Part shown: positions 43,060 to 52,029 of the stretch, one piece after another
Layout: the number at the start of each line of letters is the position of its first letter
How positions within the stretch are numbered: the first letter of the stretch is position 1
DNA from: Actinomadura spongiicola
GTDB taxonomy: Bacteria > Actinomycetota > Actinomycetes > Streptosporangiales > Streptosporangiaceae
DNA: 64,000 nt
NCBI RefSeq assembly: GCF_003432485.1
Contig: NZ_QVNQ01000001.1
Coordinates: 310,001-374,000 of the forward strand
Direction of reading: 5' to 3'
Position numbers and translations under genes: made by a program
The notes under the pieces: generated by a model
The model's input: only the letters and a program-made list of their open reading frames with translations
What the model was told of the DNA's origin: nothing
Databases searched by the model: none

Positions 43060-44793
43060 TTACGCGGACTGGATGAGTGTGGGTTCGGGGGGTTGTTCGT
43101 GGTGCCAGAGGGTGCGGTAGAGGCCGGGGCGGGAGAGTAGGTCGGTGTGGGTTCCGCGGTCGATGACCTGGCCTTCGTCTAGGACGATAATTTCGTCGAC
43201 GGCGTCCAGGCCGGTCAGGCGGTGGGTGACGAGGAGGGTCGTGCGGCCTTCGGTGGCGGTGAGGAGGTCGGCGGTGAGGGCGTCGGCGGTCGCGACGTCG
43301 AGGTGTTCGGCGGGCTCGTCCAGGAGGAGGATCGGGAAGTCGGCGAGGAGGGCGCGGGCCAGGGCGATGCGCTGGCGCTGACCGCCGGAGACTTGCGCGC
43401 CGTGCTCGCCGACGTGGGTGTCGAGTCCCTGGGGGAGGGTGTCGATCCAGTCGAGGAGGCGGGCGCGGTTCAAGGCGTCGCGGATCTCTTCGTCGGTGGC
43501 GGTGGGGCGGGCGAGGCGGATGTTGGCGCCGATCGTCGAGTCGAACAGGTGGGCGTCCTGGGCGCAGAGGCCGATGACGCGGCGGACGTCGTCGCCGGTG
43601 AGGTCGCGAATGTCTGTGTTGTTGAGGGTTGCCTGGCCGCTCGATGGTTCCAGGAAGCGGAGGAGGACGGCGGTGAGGGTCGTCTTGCCTGAGCCGCTTG
43701 GGCCGACGATCGCGCAGCGGCGGCCTGGGGTCAGGGTGAGGGATATGTCGTTGAGGGCCAGGGGCGCTGTGGGCGTCCATCTGGCTTGGAGGTTTGTGAT
43801 TTCGAGGGTGTAGGGCGCTTCGGGGAGGGGAGTGGGGGTTTCCGGGTCGGGGACGGGTTCGGGGGCGTCCAGGACGGCGAAGACGCGGGTGCCGGAGCGG
43901 CGGACGCGTTCCCTGTACTGGGCGGCGAGTGGGAGGCCGTTGACGACCTCGAAGGCCGCCAGGGGCAGGAGGACGATGACCGCGAGGAGCACGCCGTCCA
44001 ACGCGCCGGAGCGGACGGCCGGGACGCCGACCGCCAGGCTGCCCCAGACGGCCAGGCCACCGGCGAGGGCGGAGACGGCCGCACCGGCACCGGCGGTGGT
44101 CGCGGAACGGGCCGAGGCGCGGGTGAAGTCGCGGTCGAGCCGGGCCGCTTCGGCGAGTCGGGCGGGCGCGGCGCCGTAGGCGATGAGTTCGGGGGCGCCG
44201 TGGAGGGTGTCGACGACGTGGGACGTCAGGTCGGCGCGCAGGTCGGTGGTGCGATGTTCGGCGCGTCGGGCCGTTGTGGCGGTGAGCCAAGGCGCGACGA
44301 CGCCCGCGAGTAGCAGGGCGCACAGGAGTACCGCTCCCGCCGAGGGGAGCAGTGCCCAGGCGAGGCCCACGGACAGGCCACCGACGACGGCGGCGACCGT
44401 GCAGGGCAGCAGGACGCGCAGGAAGAGGTCCTGGACGGCGTCGACGTCGGCGACGAGCCGGTTCAGCAGGTCGCCGCTGTGGAATCCGGGTCCGAGTCGT
44501 TCCAGCCGTTCGTAGACGCGGGCGCGGAGGTCGGCGAGGATCCGGAACGTCGCGTCGTGTCCGGTGAGGCGTTCGAGGTAGCGGAAGACGCCGCGTCCGA
44601 GGCCGAAGGCGCGGACGGCGACGATCGCGACCATGAGCATGAGGACCGGTGGGTGTTGCGCGGCCCGCGAGATCAGCCAGGCGGACGTGGCCATCAGCGC
44701 GACGCCGCTGCCGAGTGCCAGCACCCCGAACAGGACGGCGAGGGCGAGCCGTCCCCGGGCGGGACGCGCGAAGGAGAGGAGCCGGAGGATCAT
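43060..44793 (-). CDS. cydC: heterodimeric ABC transporter CydC
   Basis: A 577-residue ABC half-transporter that with CydD exports cysteine/glutathione (and heme-linked thiols), needed to assemble cytochrome bd. Six transmembrane segments (from LALAVLFGVLALGSGVALMA) are followed by an ATPase domain with Walker A GPSGSGKTT, Q-loop LCAQDAHLFD, signature VSGGQRQRIALARALL and Walker B ILLLDEPAEHLD. The ATG overlaps the cydD stop (ATGA). It is the last gene of cydABDC. Confidence 0.93.
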   Translation of the reverse strand: MILRLLSFARPARGRLALAVLFGVLALGSGVALMATSAWLISRAAQHPPVLMLMVAIVAVRAFGLGRGVFRYLERLTGHDATFRILADLRARVYERLERLGPGFHSGDLLNRLVADVDAVQDLFLRVLLPCTVAAVVGGLSVGLAWALLPSAGAVLLCALLLAGVVAPWLTATTARRAEHRTTDLRADLTSHVVDTLHGAPELIAYGAAPARLAEAARLDRDFTRASARSATTAGAGAAVSALAGGLAVWGSLAVGVPAVRSGALDGVLLAVIVLLPLAAFEVVNGLPLAAQYRERVRRSGTRVFAVLDAPEPVPDPETPTPLPEAPYTLEITNLQARWTPTAPLALNDISLTLTPGRRCAIVGPSGSGKTTLTAVLLRFLEPSSGQATLNNTDIRDLTGDDVRRVIGLCAQDAHLFDSTIGANIRLARPTATDEEIRDALNRARLLDWIDTLPQGLDTHVGEHGAQVSGGQRQRIALARALLADFPILLLDEPAEHLDVATADALTADLLTATEGRTTLLVTHRLTGLDAVDEIIVLDEGQVIDRGTHTDLLSRPGLYRTLWHHEQPPEPTLIQSA

Positions 44794-46418
44794 GCCGTCA
44801 CCGCCGCGGGTTCGAGGGAGACGACGCGGTCGGCGAGGGCCGCCAGGGCGGGGCGGTGGGCGGCCAGGACGACGGTGCGGTTCGCGGCGAGCCTGCGGAC
44901 GGCCTGGATGACGGCGGCCTCGCTCTCCGCGTCGAGGTTCGAGGTCGGTTCGTCCAGGAGCAGGAGCGGCGCGTCGCGGAGGAACGCGCGGGCCAGCGCG
45001 ACCCGCTGCCGCTGCCCGGCGGACAGGCCGAGGCCGCGTTCACCGAGCGGGGTGTCGAGAAAGTCCAGCGCGTTGGCGGCTCGTGCGGCCTCCCGGACGT
45101 CCGCGTCGCTGGCGTCGGGGCGGCCCAGGCGGATGTTCGCCGCGACCGTCCCGGCGAACAGGTGGGGTCGTTGCGGGACCCAGGCGATCCGGGCGCGCCA
45201 GGCGTCGGGGTCGAGGTCGGCGAGGTCGTCCCAGTCGACGAGGACACGACCGGAGTCCGGCCGGACGAACCCCAGCAGCGCGGCGAGCACGGTCGACTTT
45301 CCCGCGCCGCTCGGGCCGGTGAGCGCGACCGTCTCGCCGGGGTGGACGGTGAGGGAGAACCCGTCGAGCGCGGGCGTGTCGCGGCCCTCGTAGGCGACGG
45401 TGACCGCGTCGAGGCGGAGGACGGGGTCGACCGGGAGGTCGGTGCGCGTTCCGGTGGACGGGGCGGGTGTCTCGATCACCTCGAAGATCCGTCCGGCGGC
45501 GGTGAGGCCCTGGACGCTGGCGTGGTACTGCGCGCCGACCTGCCGCAGCGGAAGGTACGCCTCCGGCGCCAGGATCAGGACGAGCAGCGCGGTCTCCAGC
45601 CCGAGCCCGCCCTCGACGAGACGCAGGCCGATGGACACGGCGACCAGCGCCACGGAGAGCGTCGACAGCAGTTCCAGGACGAGCGCCGACAGGAACGCGA
45701 TGCGCAGGGTCGACATCGTCGCCCGGCGGTACCGGTCGGTGACCTCGCGGATCTTGTCCGCCTGGGCGCGGGCGCGGCCGAAGATCTTCAGCGTGGGGAG
45801 CCCGGCGACGACGTCCAGGAAGTGCGCGGACAGGACGGACAGCGTGCGCCACTGTCGGTCCATCTTCCGCTGGGTGGTGAGCCCGACGAGGATCGCGAAG
45901 ACGGGGATGAGCGGCAGCGTCGTGGCGATGGTCACGGCGGACAGCCAGTCGCCGAGCAGGATCCGCGCCCCGACCGCCACCGGAACGATCACCGCGAGGA
46001 CGAGTTGCGGCAGGTAACGGGAGAAGTAGTCGTCCAGCGCGTCGATCCCGCGCGTGGCGAGGGTGGCGAGTTCGCCGCTGCGCTCGCCGGACAGCCAGCG
46101 GGGGCCGAGCCGCAGCGCGTGCGCGAGCAGCCTGCCGCGCAGCTGGGACTTCACTGCGGCGGACGAGCGGTGCGCCGCGACCTCCTGGAGCCAGGCGACG
46201 AGCGTCCGGCCGAGGACGACGGCGAGCAGCAGGAGCAGCGGCGTGCGCAGGTCGCCGAGCGTGGCGCCGCCGAGGAACACCCGGGTGATCATGTCGGCGA
46301 GCAGGGTGGCCTGCGCGATGATCAGCCCGGCGGTGGCGGTGCCGAGCGCGACGGACGCGACCAGGAAGATCCGGGTCGTCCTGGCGTGCTTCAGCAGCCT
46401 GGGGTCGAGGGGCTTCAT
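44790..46418 (-). CDS. cydD: heterodimeric ABC transporter CydD
   Basis: A 542-residue ABC half-transporter, partner of CydC. The N-terminus has six transmembrane segments; the ATPase domain has GPSGAGKST, signature GLSAGQRQRVALARAFL and Walker B LLLDEPTSNLD. The longer open frame to 46691 covers cydB and is rejected; ATG 46418 overlaps the cydB stop by four bases. It is coupled between cydB and cydC. Confidence 0.93.
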   Translation of the reverse strand: MKPLDPRLLKHARTTRIFLVASVALGTATAGLIIAQATLLADMITRVFLGGATLGDLRTPLLLLLAVVLGRTLVAWLQEVAAHRSSAAVKSQLRGRLLAHALRLGPRWLSGERSGELATLATRGIDALDDYFSRYLPQLVLAVIVPVAVGARILLGDWLSAVTIATTLPLIPVFAILVGLTTQRKMDRQWRTLSVLSAHFLDVVAGLPTLKIFGRARAQADKIREVTDRYRRATMSTLRIAFLSALVLELLSTLSVALVAVSIGLRLVEGGLGLETALLVLILAPEAYLPLRQVGAQYHASVQGLTAAGRIFEVIETPAPSTGTRTDLPVDPVLRLDAVTVAYEGRDTPALDGFSLTVHPGETVALTGPSGAGKSTVLAALLGFVRPDSGRVLVDWDDLADLDPDAWRARIAWVPQRPHLFAGTVAANIRLGRPDASDADVREAARAANALDFLDTPLGERGLGLSAGQRQRVALARAFLRDAPLLLLDEPTSNLDAESEAAVIQAVRRLAANRTVVLAAHRPALAALADRVVSLEPAAVTA

Positions 46419-47431
46419 CGCACCGGCTCGTTCTTCGGCCGGGGAATCTGGTCGGTGCCGATCCGCTTCCGGAACACCCAGTACGTCCAGCCCTGGTAGA
46501 CCAGCACGATTGGGGTGAACACCGCGGCCGTCCACGTCATGATCTTGAGCGTGTAGGGGGACGAGGACGCGTTGTCGGTGGTCAGGCTGTGCGCCTCGAC
46601 GAGGGTGGACGGCAGGACGTCCGGGAACAGCGCGACGAAAAGGGTCGCGACGGCGAGGACGATCGCGGCGCCCGTCCCGATGAACGCCCATCCCTCACGC
46701 CCGCGCCGGATCGCCACGGCGGCGAGGACCAGCCCGGCGGCGGCCCCCGCGGCCGTCAGCCAGGTCACGGGCTCACCGTGCTCCACCTGGGTGATCAGCA
46801 GGAAGCTCCCACCGGCGGCGACGGCCCCGATCGCGGCGATACCCGCGACGAGCCGGGCCCGCTCCCGGATGTCCCCGGACGTCTTGAGCGCGAGGAACAC
46901 CGCCCCGTGCAGCACGAACAGGATCATCGTGGTGAGCCCGCCGAGCAGCGCGTACGGGCTGAACAGGTCGCCGAGCGTCCCGGCGAACTCGTGGTCGGCG
47001 TCCAGCGGCACGCCCCGCACGATGTTCGCGAACACGACGCCCCACAGGAACGCGGGCACGAGGCTGCCCCAGAAGATCGCCTTGTCCCAGCGGGACCGCC
47101 ACCGCGCGTCGTCCCGCTTGCCCCGGTACTCGAACGCGACACCACGGACGATCAACGCGAGCAGGATCGCGAGCAGCGGCAGGTAGAAGCCGCTGAACAG
47201 GGTGGCGTACCACTCGGGGAACGCCGCGAAGATCGCGGCCCCGGCGACGATGAACCACACCTCGTTGGCGTCCCAGACGGGCCCGATCGTATTGATGACG
47301 ACGCGGCGTTCGACGTTGCCGCGACCGAGGACGGGCAGCAGCATCCCGACGCCGAAGTCGAATCCCTCCAGGAAGAAGTAGCTCGTCCACAGGAACGCGA
47401 TGGCGATGAACCAGACGGTGGTGAGTTCCAT
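46415..47431 (-). CDS. cydB: cytochrome bd ubiquinol/menaquinol oxidase subunit II
   Basis: A 338-residue membrane protein with eight to nine transmembrane segments. The N-terminal TTVWFIAIAFLWTSYFFLEGFDFGVG is the family start, GPVWDANEVWF and LHGAVFLALKT are signatures. It pairs with CydA in the terminal oxidase, which reduces oxygen with quinol at low oxygen or when the cytochrome bcc-aa3 branch is blocked. The ATG at 47431 is fourteen bases after the cydA stop. Confidence 0.94.
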   Translation of the reverse strand: MELTTVWFIAIAFLWTSYFFLEGFDFGVGMLLPVLGRGNVERRVVINTIGPVWDANEVWFIVAGAAIFAAFPEWYATLFSGFYLPLLAILLALIVRGVAFEYRGKRDDARWRSRWDKAIFWGSLVPAFLWGVVFANIVRGVPLDADHEFAGTLGDLFSPYALLGGLTTMILFVLHGAVFLALKTSGDIRERARLVAGIAAIGAVAAGGSFLLITQVEHGEPVTWLTAAGAAAGLVLAAVAIRRGREGWAFIGTGAAIVLAVATLFVALFPDVLPSTLVEAHSLTTDNASSSPYTLKIMTWTAAVFTPIVLVYQGWTYWVFRKRIGTDQIPRPKNEPVR

Positions 47432-47445
47432 GACCGGGCGCCCTC

Positions 47446-48864
47446 TCAGTAGGCGAACGCGAGCGAGCGCTCGGAGTCGCGGTCGGGATCGTCGTCGTCG
47501 GGCGGGGGCGGCAGCACCTCGTCCTCCGACGGCGGTCCGGCCTTGGCGTACTTGAGCATCAGGCCCGCCTCGATGACGGCGAGGACGGCGTACAGCGCGG
47601 TCAGCGAGATGACGGAGATGAGCATCGACGTGGCCGTCACGCTGGGCGACACGCTCGCCGACGTCTTCATCACGCCGTACACCGACCAGGGCTGGCGTCC
47701 CATCTCGGTGAAGATCCAACCGGCGGAGTTGCCGATGAACGGCAGCGTCAGCGACGCCATCCCGATCCGGTACACCCAGGGATTGGACGGCAGGCGCCCG
47801 CGCCGCAGCAGCCACAGCCCGGCGAGCGAGACGAACGCGGTGATCATCCCGACACCGACCATGAGCCGGAAGTTCCAGTAGATGGCGGGGACGAACGGCC
47901 GGTAGTCCCCCGGCCCGTACCGGGCCTCCTCGGCGGCCTGGACGTCGTTGATGCCCTCGACCTCCCCGTCGAGGCTGCCGGTGGAGAGGAACGACAGGAC
48001 GCGCGGCAGCTTGATCCCGAACAGTTCCTCGTCGCCGTCGAGCGTGCCGATCGTGAGGAGCGAGAGCCCGGCGGGCCGCTCGGTCTCGTAGATCGCCTCG
48101 GCGGCGGCCATCTTCATCGGCTGCTGCTCCGCCATGACCTTGCCCTGGAGGTCGCCGGTGACGGCGACGCCGATGGACGCGACGGCCGTGACGGCGAGGG
48201 CCAGCCGCAGCGACGGCCGGAACACCTCGACGTTCTTGCGGCGGGCGAGATGCCAGGCGCTGACGCCCGCCATGAACATGCCGCCGGTGACGAACGCCGC
48301 CGTGATCGTGTGCGGGAACGCGACGAGATGGGTGGAGTTGGTCAGGACGGCCCAGAAGTCGGTGAGGACGGCTCGTCCGGTCTCCTCGTCGACGCGGTAG
48401 CCGACGGGGTGCTGCATCCACGAGTTCGCGGAGAGGATGAAGAACGCCGACAGTTGCGTGCCGATGGCGACGAGCCAGATGCAGGCCAGGTGGATCTTCT
48501 TCGGCAGCCTGTCCCAACCGAAGATCCACAGCCCGAGGAACGTCGACTCGACGAAGAACGCGAGCAGGCCCTCGATGGCCAGCGGCGCACCGAACACGTC
48601 GCCGACGAACCGGGAGTAGTCACTCCAGTTCATGCCGAACTGGAACTCCTGCACGATGCCGGTGACGATCCCCATCGCGAAGTTGATCAGGAAGAGCTTG
48701 CCCCAGAACTTGGTGGCGCGCAGGTAGGCCGTCCTGCCCGTCCGCAGCCAGGCCGTCTCCAGCCCCGCGACCAGCGCGGACAGCCCGATCGTCAGCGGGA
48801 CGAACAGGAAGTGGTACACGGTGGTGATCCCGAACTGCCACCGTGCGATGTCGACCGTGTCCAT
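47446..48864 (-). CDS. cydA: cytochrome bd oxidase subunit I
   Basis: A 472-residue membrane protein binding the b558, b595 and d hemes. The N-terminus has ARWQFGITTVYHFLFVP with the His ligand, then a central His-containing helix (HTITAAFVTGGMFMAG) and the quinol-binding Q-loop region (GDLQGKVMAEQQPMKMAAAEA), with KGRQPW-type motif EMGRQPWSVYGVMKT. It is the first gene of the operon cydABDC. Operator-like palindromes sit 23-73 bases upstream of the ATG. The tail DDDDPDRDSERS is disordered. Confidence 0.95.
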   Translation of the reverse strand: MDTVDIARWQFGITTVYHFLFVPLTIGLSALVAGLETAWLRTGRTAYLRATKFWGKLFLINFAMGIVTGIVQEFQFGMNWSDYSRFVGDVFGAPLAIEGLLAFFVESTFLGLWIFGWDRLPKKIHLACIWLVAIGTQLSAFFILSANSWMQHPVGYRVDEETGRAVLTDFWAVLTNSTHLVAFPHTITAAFVTGGMFMAGVSAWHLARRKNVEVFRPSLRLALAVTAVASIGVAVTGDLQGKVMAEQQPMKMAAAEAIYETERPAGLSLLTIGTLDGDEELFGIKLPRVLSFLSTGSLDGEVEGINDVQAAEEARYGPGDYRPFVPAIYWNFRLMVGVGMITAFVSLAGLWLLRRGRLPSNPWVYRIGMASLTLPFIGNSAGWIFTEMGRQPWSVYGVMKTSASVSPSVTATSMLISVISLTALYAVLAVIEAGLMLKYAKAGPPSEDEVLPPPPDDDDPDRDSERSLAFAY

Positions 48865-48886
48865 GGCGCGGGCCTCTCCGGCTATC

Positions 48887-48937
48887 TACTACAAGCTGTA
48901 GTACTACGACCTGTGGAACATACTACGAGCTGTAGTA
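48887..48937 (-). promoter_or_regulatory. BlaI/MecI-like operator array upstream of cydA
   Basis: Two palindromes TACTACA-AGC-TGTAGTA (48887-48903) and TACTACG-AGC-TGTAGTA (48921-48937) lie 34 bases apart, with an imperfect third copy TACTACG-ACC-TGTGGAA (48902-48918) between them. TACTACA...TGTAGTA is the half-site of BlaI/MecI family repressors. The usual Rex site (TTGTGA...TCACAA) is not present. They would control cydABDC. Confidence 0.7.
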
Positions 48938-48965
48938 CTACCTCGCGTCGTTATATCGATCACAG

Positions 48966-48999
48966 CAGAGCCCGCGGCCGGTGCGGGCCGCGGGCTCTG
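48966..48999 (-). terminator. terminator after the trypsin-like protease gene
   Basis: CAGAGCCCGCGGCC (48966-48979) and GGCCGCGGGCTCTG (48986-48999) form a perfect 14-bp stem with a 6-base loop, 25 bases after the protease stop on the minus strand and just upstream of the cydA promoter. Confidence 0.75.
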
Positions 49000-49023
49000 G
49001 TCCTCGAAGACGTTCGCGAAGGG

Positions 49024-49887
49024 TTACCGGGGGGCGGTGCAGCCCGGGCGGTTCATGTCGAGACGGGTGCCGGGCGCGATGCAGTTGGCCAGCGTGTAGG
49101 TCTGCTGGGCGTACCCGATCTGGCGACGCACCGTGACCTGACCCTGCTCGTCCACCTCACAGGGGTTGTTCATGGTGCAGCGACCGCCGCTCTCGTTGAT
49201 GGTGTTGTTGACACCGATGACCTTCCCGGACGCGTCGTCGATGGCCGGGGAACCGGACGTCCCGCCGATGACGTTGCACTCGCGCGTGTAACGCAGGGAG
49301 TCCTTCCACGTCCAGTTGGCCTCACGAATGCGGTAGGCGAAGCCGTCGAGCCTGCACGTGTAGATGCGCTTCCAGTAACCGGAGACCACGTGCAGGGTGC
49401 CACCGGACGACGGACGCGAGAGCACCATCTCCAGCGCGGGGGTGCTGTACTGCCGCTGGATGTCGGCGTAGGTGCTGCTGAGCTTGTACAGGGCCGCGTC
49501 CGTGTCGGTCATCGTCGCGTACAGCAGCGACGTCGCGCGCAGGGTGCCGAGGGTCCCCCCGCTGGAGTTCAGCAGTGTGAACGACCGGCTGGACGACTGG
49601 TTCTTGATGACCTGACCGGCGGAGGGCATTCCGCCGTCGATGCAGTGCCCGTTGGTGAGCACGAGCGCGGGATCGGTGTCGGCCGCACCGGGAACGCGCA
49701 CCAGCGAGCCGGAGCAGTTGCTGAGCGCGATGATCGAGGTGAAGTTGGGAGCCTTGACGGGCCGGGGTGCGGTCACGGACGCGGGTGCGGGCGCCGGGGC
49801 GGCGAGCGCGGCGGACGACGTACCGGCGGTCAGGGTCGCGGCACCGAGGAACGCTGCGGCGAGTGCGCCGATAATGCGTCGTTGCAT
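49024..49887 (-). CDS. secreted trypsin-like serine protease
   Basis: A 287-residue exported S1-type protease. The signal peptide runs to about residue 30 (LTAGTSSAALAAPA). Catalytic His is in VLTNGHCIDGG, Asp in TMTDTDAALYKL and Ser in GGTSGSPAIDD; all three are in normal order. Conserved cysteines in NCSGSL with GHCID, CRLD, ECN and CTMNNPCEV suggest disulfides. It may act on extracellular or wall proteins; the substrate is unknown. ATG 49887 follows AGAGGA; the frame to 49977 lacks a ribosome site. Confidence 0.88.
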   Translation of the reverse strand: MQRRIIGALAAAFLGAATLTAGTSSAALAAPAPAPASVTAPRPVKAPNFTSIIALSNCSGSLVRVPGAADTDPALVLTNGHCIDGGMPSAGQVIKNQSSSRSFTLLNSSGGTLGTLRATSLLYATMTDTDAALYKLSSTYADIQRQYSTPALEMVLSRPSSGGTLHVVSGYWKRIYTCRLDGFAYRIREANWTWKDSLRYTRECNVIGGTSGSPAIDDASGKVIGVNNTINESGGRCTMNNPCEVDEQGQVTVRRQIGYAQQTYTLANCIAPGTRLDMNRPGCTAPR

Positions 49888-50227
49888 GGCGGGGGGTCCT
49901 CTCAGTGAACTCGGGTGGCGGGTGGGAGCGAAGCGGATCGGCAATGGCGGTGTTTCGGGCCCCCCGGGTACCGACATCGCTCGTACCGGCGTCGAGCGTG
50001 CTGGCAGCGCGATGGTAGCCGGGCTTTCGGCACGCAGGAAGAATCAGATTCGGCCGACCTGGACAGACCCGACAAAATGGGCAGAAATTGCAAAGTCGAC
50101 GCGCCGCCGAATCTGCCTGTCACCCAGTGCATGGCACAGAGTGTAACTGTTCGTAAGCTCTACGTGTTGTCATGACACCGTGCCACATCCGCCCGCCCGA
50201 TCGAACCTGTTGATCTACACTCCCGGA
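49888..50227. other. divergent intergenic stretch
   Basis: 340 bases between divergent genes. Several short frames occur but none is convincing. TACACT at 50214-50219 could be a -10 element for the next gene, giving a nearly leaderless mRNA. No other feature is seen. Confidence 0.4.
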
Positions 50228-50512
50228 ATGGACCTCGGGGACGCGACGCGCATGATCCTCACCGAGTCCGCGGCGCACCCGGAACTGCTCCGGGTGACCC
50301 GGCAGACCCATGACCGGCTGGCTCAGGGACGACGCGTCCCGCATCAGGACCTGAGCTGGATGCTCAAGGAAGCCGCGCGTAAGAACGTCTTCCCCGCCCT
50401 CCGCTCCCGCTACGGCGCCGCGTCCTTCGACGCGATGGTCACCGCCCTCTGCCGCGAGATCGACCGGCAGGCCACGGCCTCCGCGTCCGCCGCCGGCCGG
50501 GTCGCCATCTAG
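50228..50512 (+). CDS. small protein of unknown function
   Basis: A 94-residue helical soluble protein (DLGDATRMILTESAAHPELLRV, LSWMLKEAARKNVFPALRSRYG, FDAMVTALCREIDRQ). I do not recognise a family. No Shine-Dalgarno sequence precedes ATG 50228; TACACT nine bases upstream could give a leaderless mRNA. The frame is open to 50180 but that start has no support. It lies 17 bases before the phosphatase-like gene. Confidence 0.6.
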   Translation: MDLGDATRMILTESAAHPELLRVTRQTHDRLAQGRRVPHQDLSWMLKEAARKNVFPALRSRYGAASFDAMVTALCREIDRQATASASAAGRVAI

Positions 50513-50529
50513 GGCGGCTGACCCGGCCG

Positions 50530-50931
50530 ATGCGGACCAAGGGCAGAGGGGCGCCGGACGCGGAACATCCGTGGAACGAGATCGTCCCGAACCTGTGGAT
50601 GGGCGGGCACCACCACACCGCCGCGTCCGGGGAACGCGTCCCCGCGATCGTGCGGGACGAGTTCGACACCGTCATCAGCCTGTACCAGCGGGACGGGCAC
50701 GGCCCGCCATTACACGTCGACCACCACTACGAAGGAATGCCCGACGGCCCACTGACCGCCGCTCAACTGGAGGCGGTGTGTCGCCTGGCGGACATCGCCG
50801 GGGACGACGCGGTGTTCCTCATCCGGTATCGACGGTCGAAATGGGCCCTGAACAACCATCTGTTCGTCGACTACCTGACCTCCGGCCTGGACGTCGCACG
50901 CCTTCTGACCGGCCTCGAAAGCCTCCCGTAA
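50530..50931 (+). CDS. dual-specificity phosphatase-like protein lacking the active-site loop
   Basis: A 133-residue protein that begins like actinobacterial dual-specificity phosphatases (HPWNEIVPNLWMGGHHH, EFDTVISLYQRDG, HYEGMPDGPLTAAQLEAV) and ends like them (RRSKWALNNHLFVDYLTSGLDVARLLTGLE). The active-site loop CxxxxxR expected after AVFLIR is missing: VFLIR runs straight into YRRSKWALNN. About thirty residues, including the nucleophilic Cys, appear to have been deleted in frame, probably between two similar LIR segments. It is likely a catalytically dead remnant or pseudoenzyme. Confidence 0.75.
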   Translation: MRTKGRGAPDAEHPWNEIVPNLWMGGHHHTAASGERVPAIVRDEFDTVISLYQRDGHGPPLHVDHHYEGMPDGPLTAAQLEAVCRLADIAGDDAVFLIRYRRSKWALNNHLFVDYLTSGLDVARLLTGLESLP

Positions 50932-50937
50932 CCGGGG

Positions 50938-51930
50938 TCAGCTCGGAGTCGTCGCGTGGAAGGCGCGCCGGTAGGCGGACGGTGAGATCTTCATCGCCCG
51001 GACGAAATGGTGCCGGAACGTCACCGGACTCTCGAAGCCGACCGCCGCGCCGACCCGCTCGATCGGCATGCCGCCCTCCTCCAGCAACGGCAACGCCGCC
51101 ATGATCCGCTGTGCGATGACCCAGCGGAGCGGGCTCGTCCCCGTCTGCCGGTGGAAGTGCCGGATGTAGGTGCGCGGCGCGAGGCACGCCTCCCGTGCCA
51201 GCCGCGCGACCGTGATCGGCTCGGTGAGATGCGCGAGCGCCCACGCCATGCTGCGCGCGACCGCGTCGCCGTCGCCGTCGCCGTCCGGACGGTTCACGGC
51301 GGCCTCCACGAACTGCGCCTGCCCGCCCTCCCGGTGCGGCGGGACGACCAGCCGCCGCGCCACCGCGTTCGCGACCCGGGCGCCGTGGTCCTTGCGGACC
51401 AGGTGCAGGCACAGGTCGAGCCCCGCGGCGCTCCCGGCCCCGGTGAGCACGTCGTCGCCGTCCACGTAGAGGACGTCCGGGTTGACTCGCACCTTCGGGA
51501 ACCGGCGCCGCAGCAGGTCGGCGTACCGCCAGTGGGTGGTGGCCTCGCGCCCGTCCAGCAGACCCGCCGCCGCGAGCGCGAACGCGCCCGAGCAGATCGA
51601 CACGACGCGGGCGCCGCGTGCGCGGGCCCGCCGAAGCGCGGCGACGACCTCGGGCGCGGGATCGTCCCGGACGTCGGGCACGGCGACGACCATGACCGTG
51701 TCCGCGGACGCGAACGCCTCCAACCCATGCTCAGCGGTCATCGTCAGGCCGCCGACCGTGCGCATCGGGCCGCGCTCCAGCGAGCAGATCCGGAGGTCGT
51801 ACCAGGGGACGTCCAGTTCAGGCCGCGGCAGCCCGAAGATCTCCACGACCACGCCGAGCTCGAACGGCGTCATGCCGTCGAAGGCCAGCACCGACACCGT
51901 GTGCCGCCGCCCCGGCGAAGCGACCCGCAT
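50938..51930 (-). CDS. GlxA family (DJ-1/PfpI plus AraC) transcriptional regulator
   Basis: A 330-residue regulator with an N-terminal class I glutamine amidotransferase-like domain (HTVSVLAFDGMTPFELGVVVEIFG, with the nucleophile-elbow-like VVSICSGAFALAAAGLLDG) and a C-terminal AraC DNA-binding domain (LAREACLAPRTYIRHFHRQTG, ERVGAAVGFESPVTFRHHF). The Cys of CSGAF is kept, but these proteins act as sensors, not enzymes. Family members regulate catabolic and stress genes, often self. The ATG 51930 is the first in the frame. The rhodanese gene is divergent, 99 bases away. Confidence 0.92.
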   Translation of the reverse strand: MRVASPGRRHTVSVLAFDGMTPFELGVVVEIFGLPRPELDVPWYDLRICSLERGPMRTVGGLTMTAEHGLEAFASADTVMVVAVPDVRDDPAPEVVAALRRARARGARVVSICSGAFALAAAGLLDGREATTHWRYADLLRRRFPKVRVNPDVLYVDGDDVLTGAGSAAGLDLCLHLVRKDHGARVANAVARRLVVPPHREGGQAQFVEAAVNRPDGDGDGDAVARSMAWALAHLTEPITVARLAREACLAPRTYIRHFHRQTGTSPLRWVIAQRIMAALPLLEEGGMPIERVGAAVGFESPVTFRHHFVRAMKISPSAYRRAFHATTPS

Positions 51931-52029
51931 GGCGAGATCTTATCGACACCAGGCGATCGCGCCACTGTCGAGCCGGACCGACCACCCCCCAGCATGAAGG
52001 CGTACAGACCCCCGACTCTCGGAGCCGTC

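Noticed and set aside
48887..48937. Rex or FNR site upstream of cydA
   Set aside because: No TTGTGA...TCACAA or TTGAT...ATCAA pattern; the palindromes fit BlaI/MecI half-sites better.
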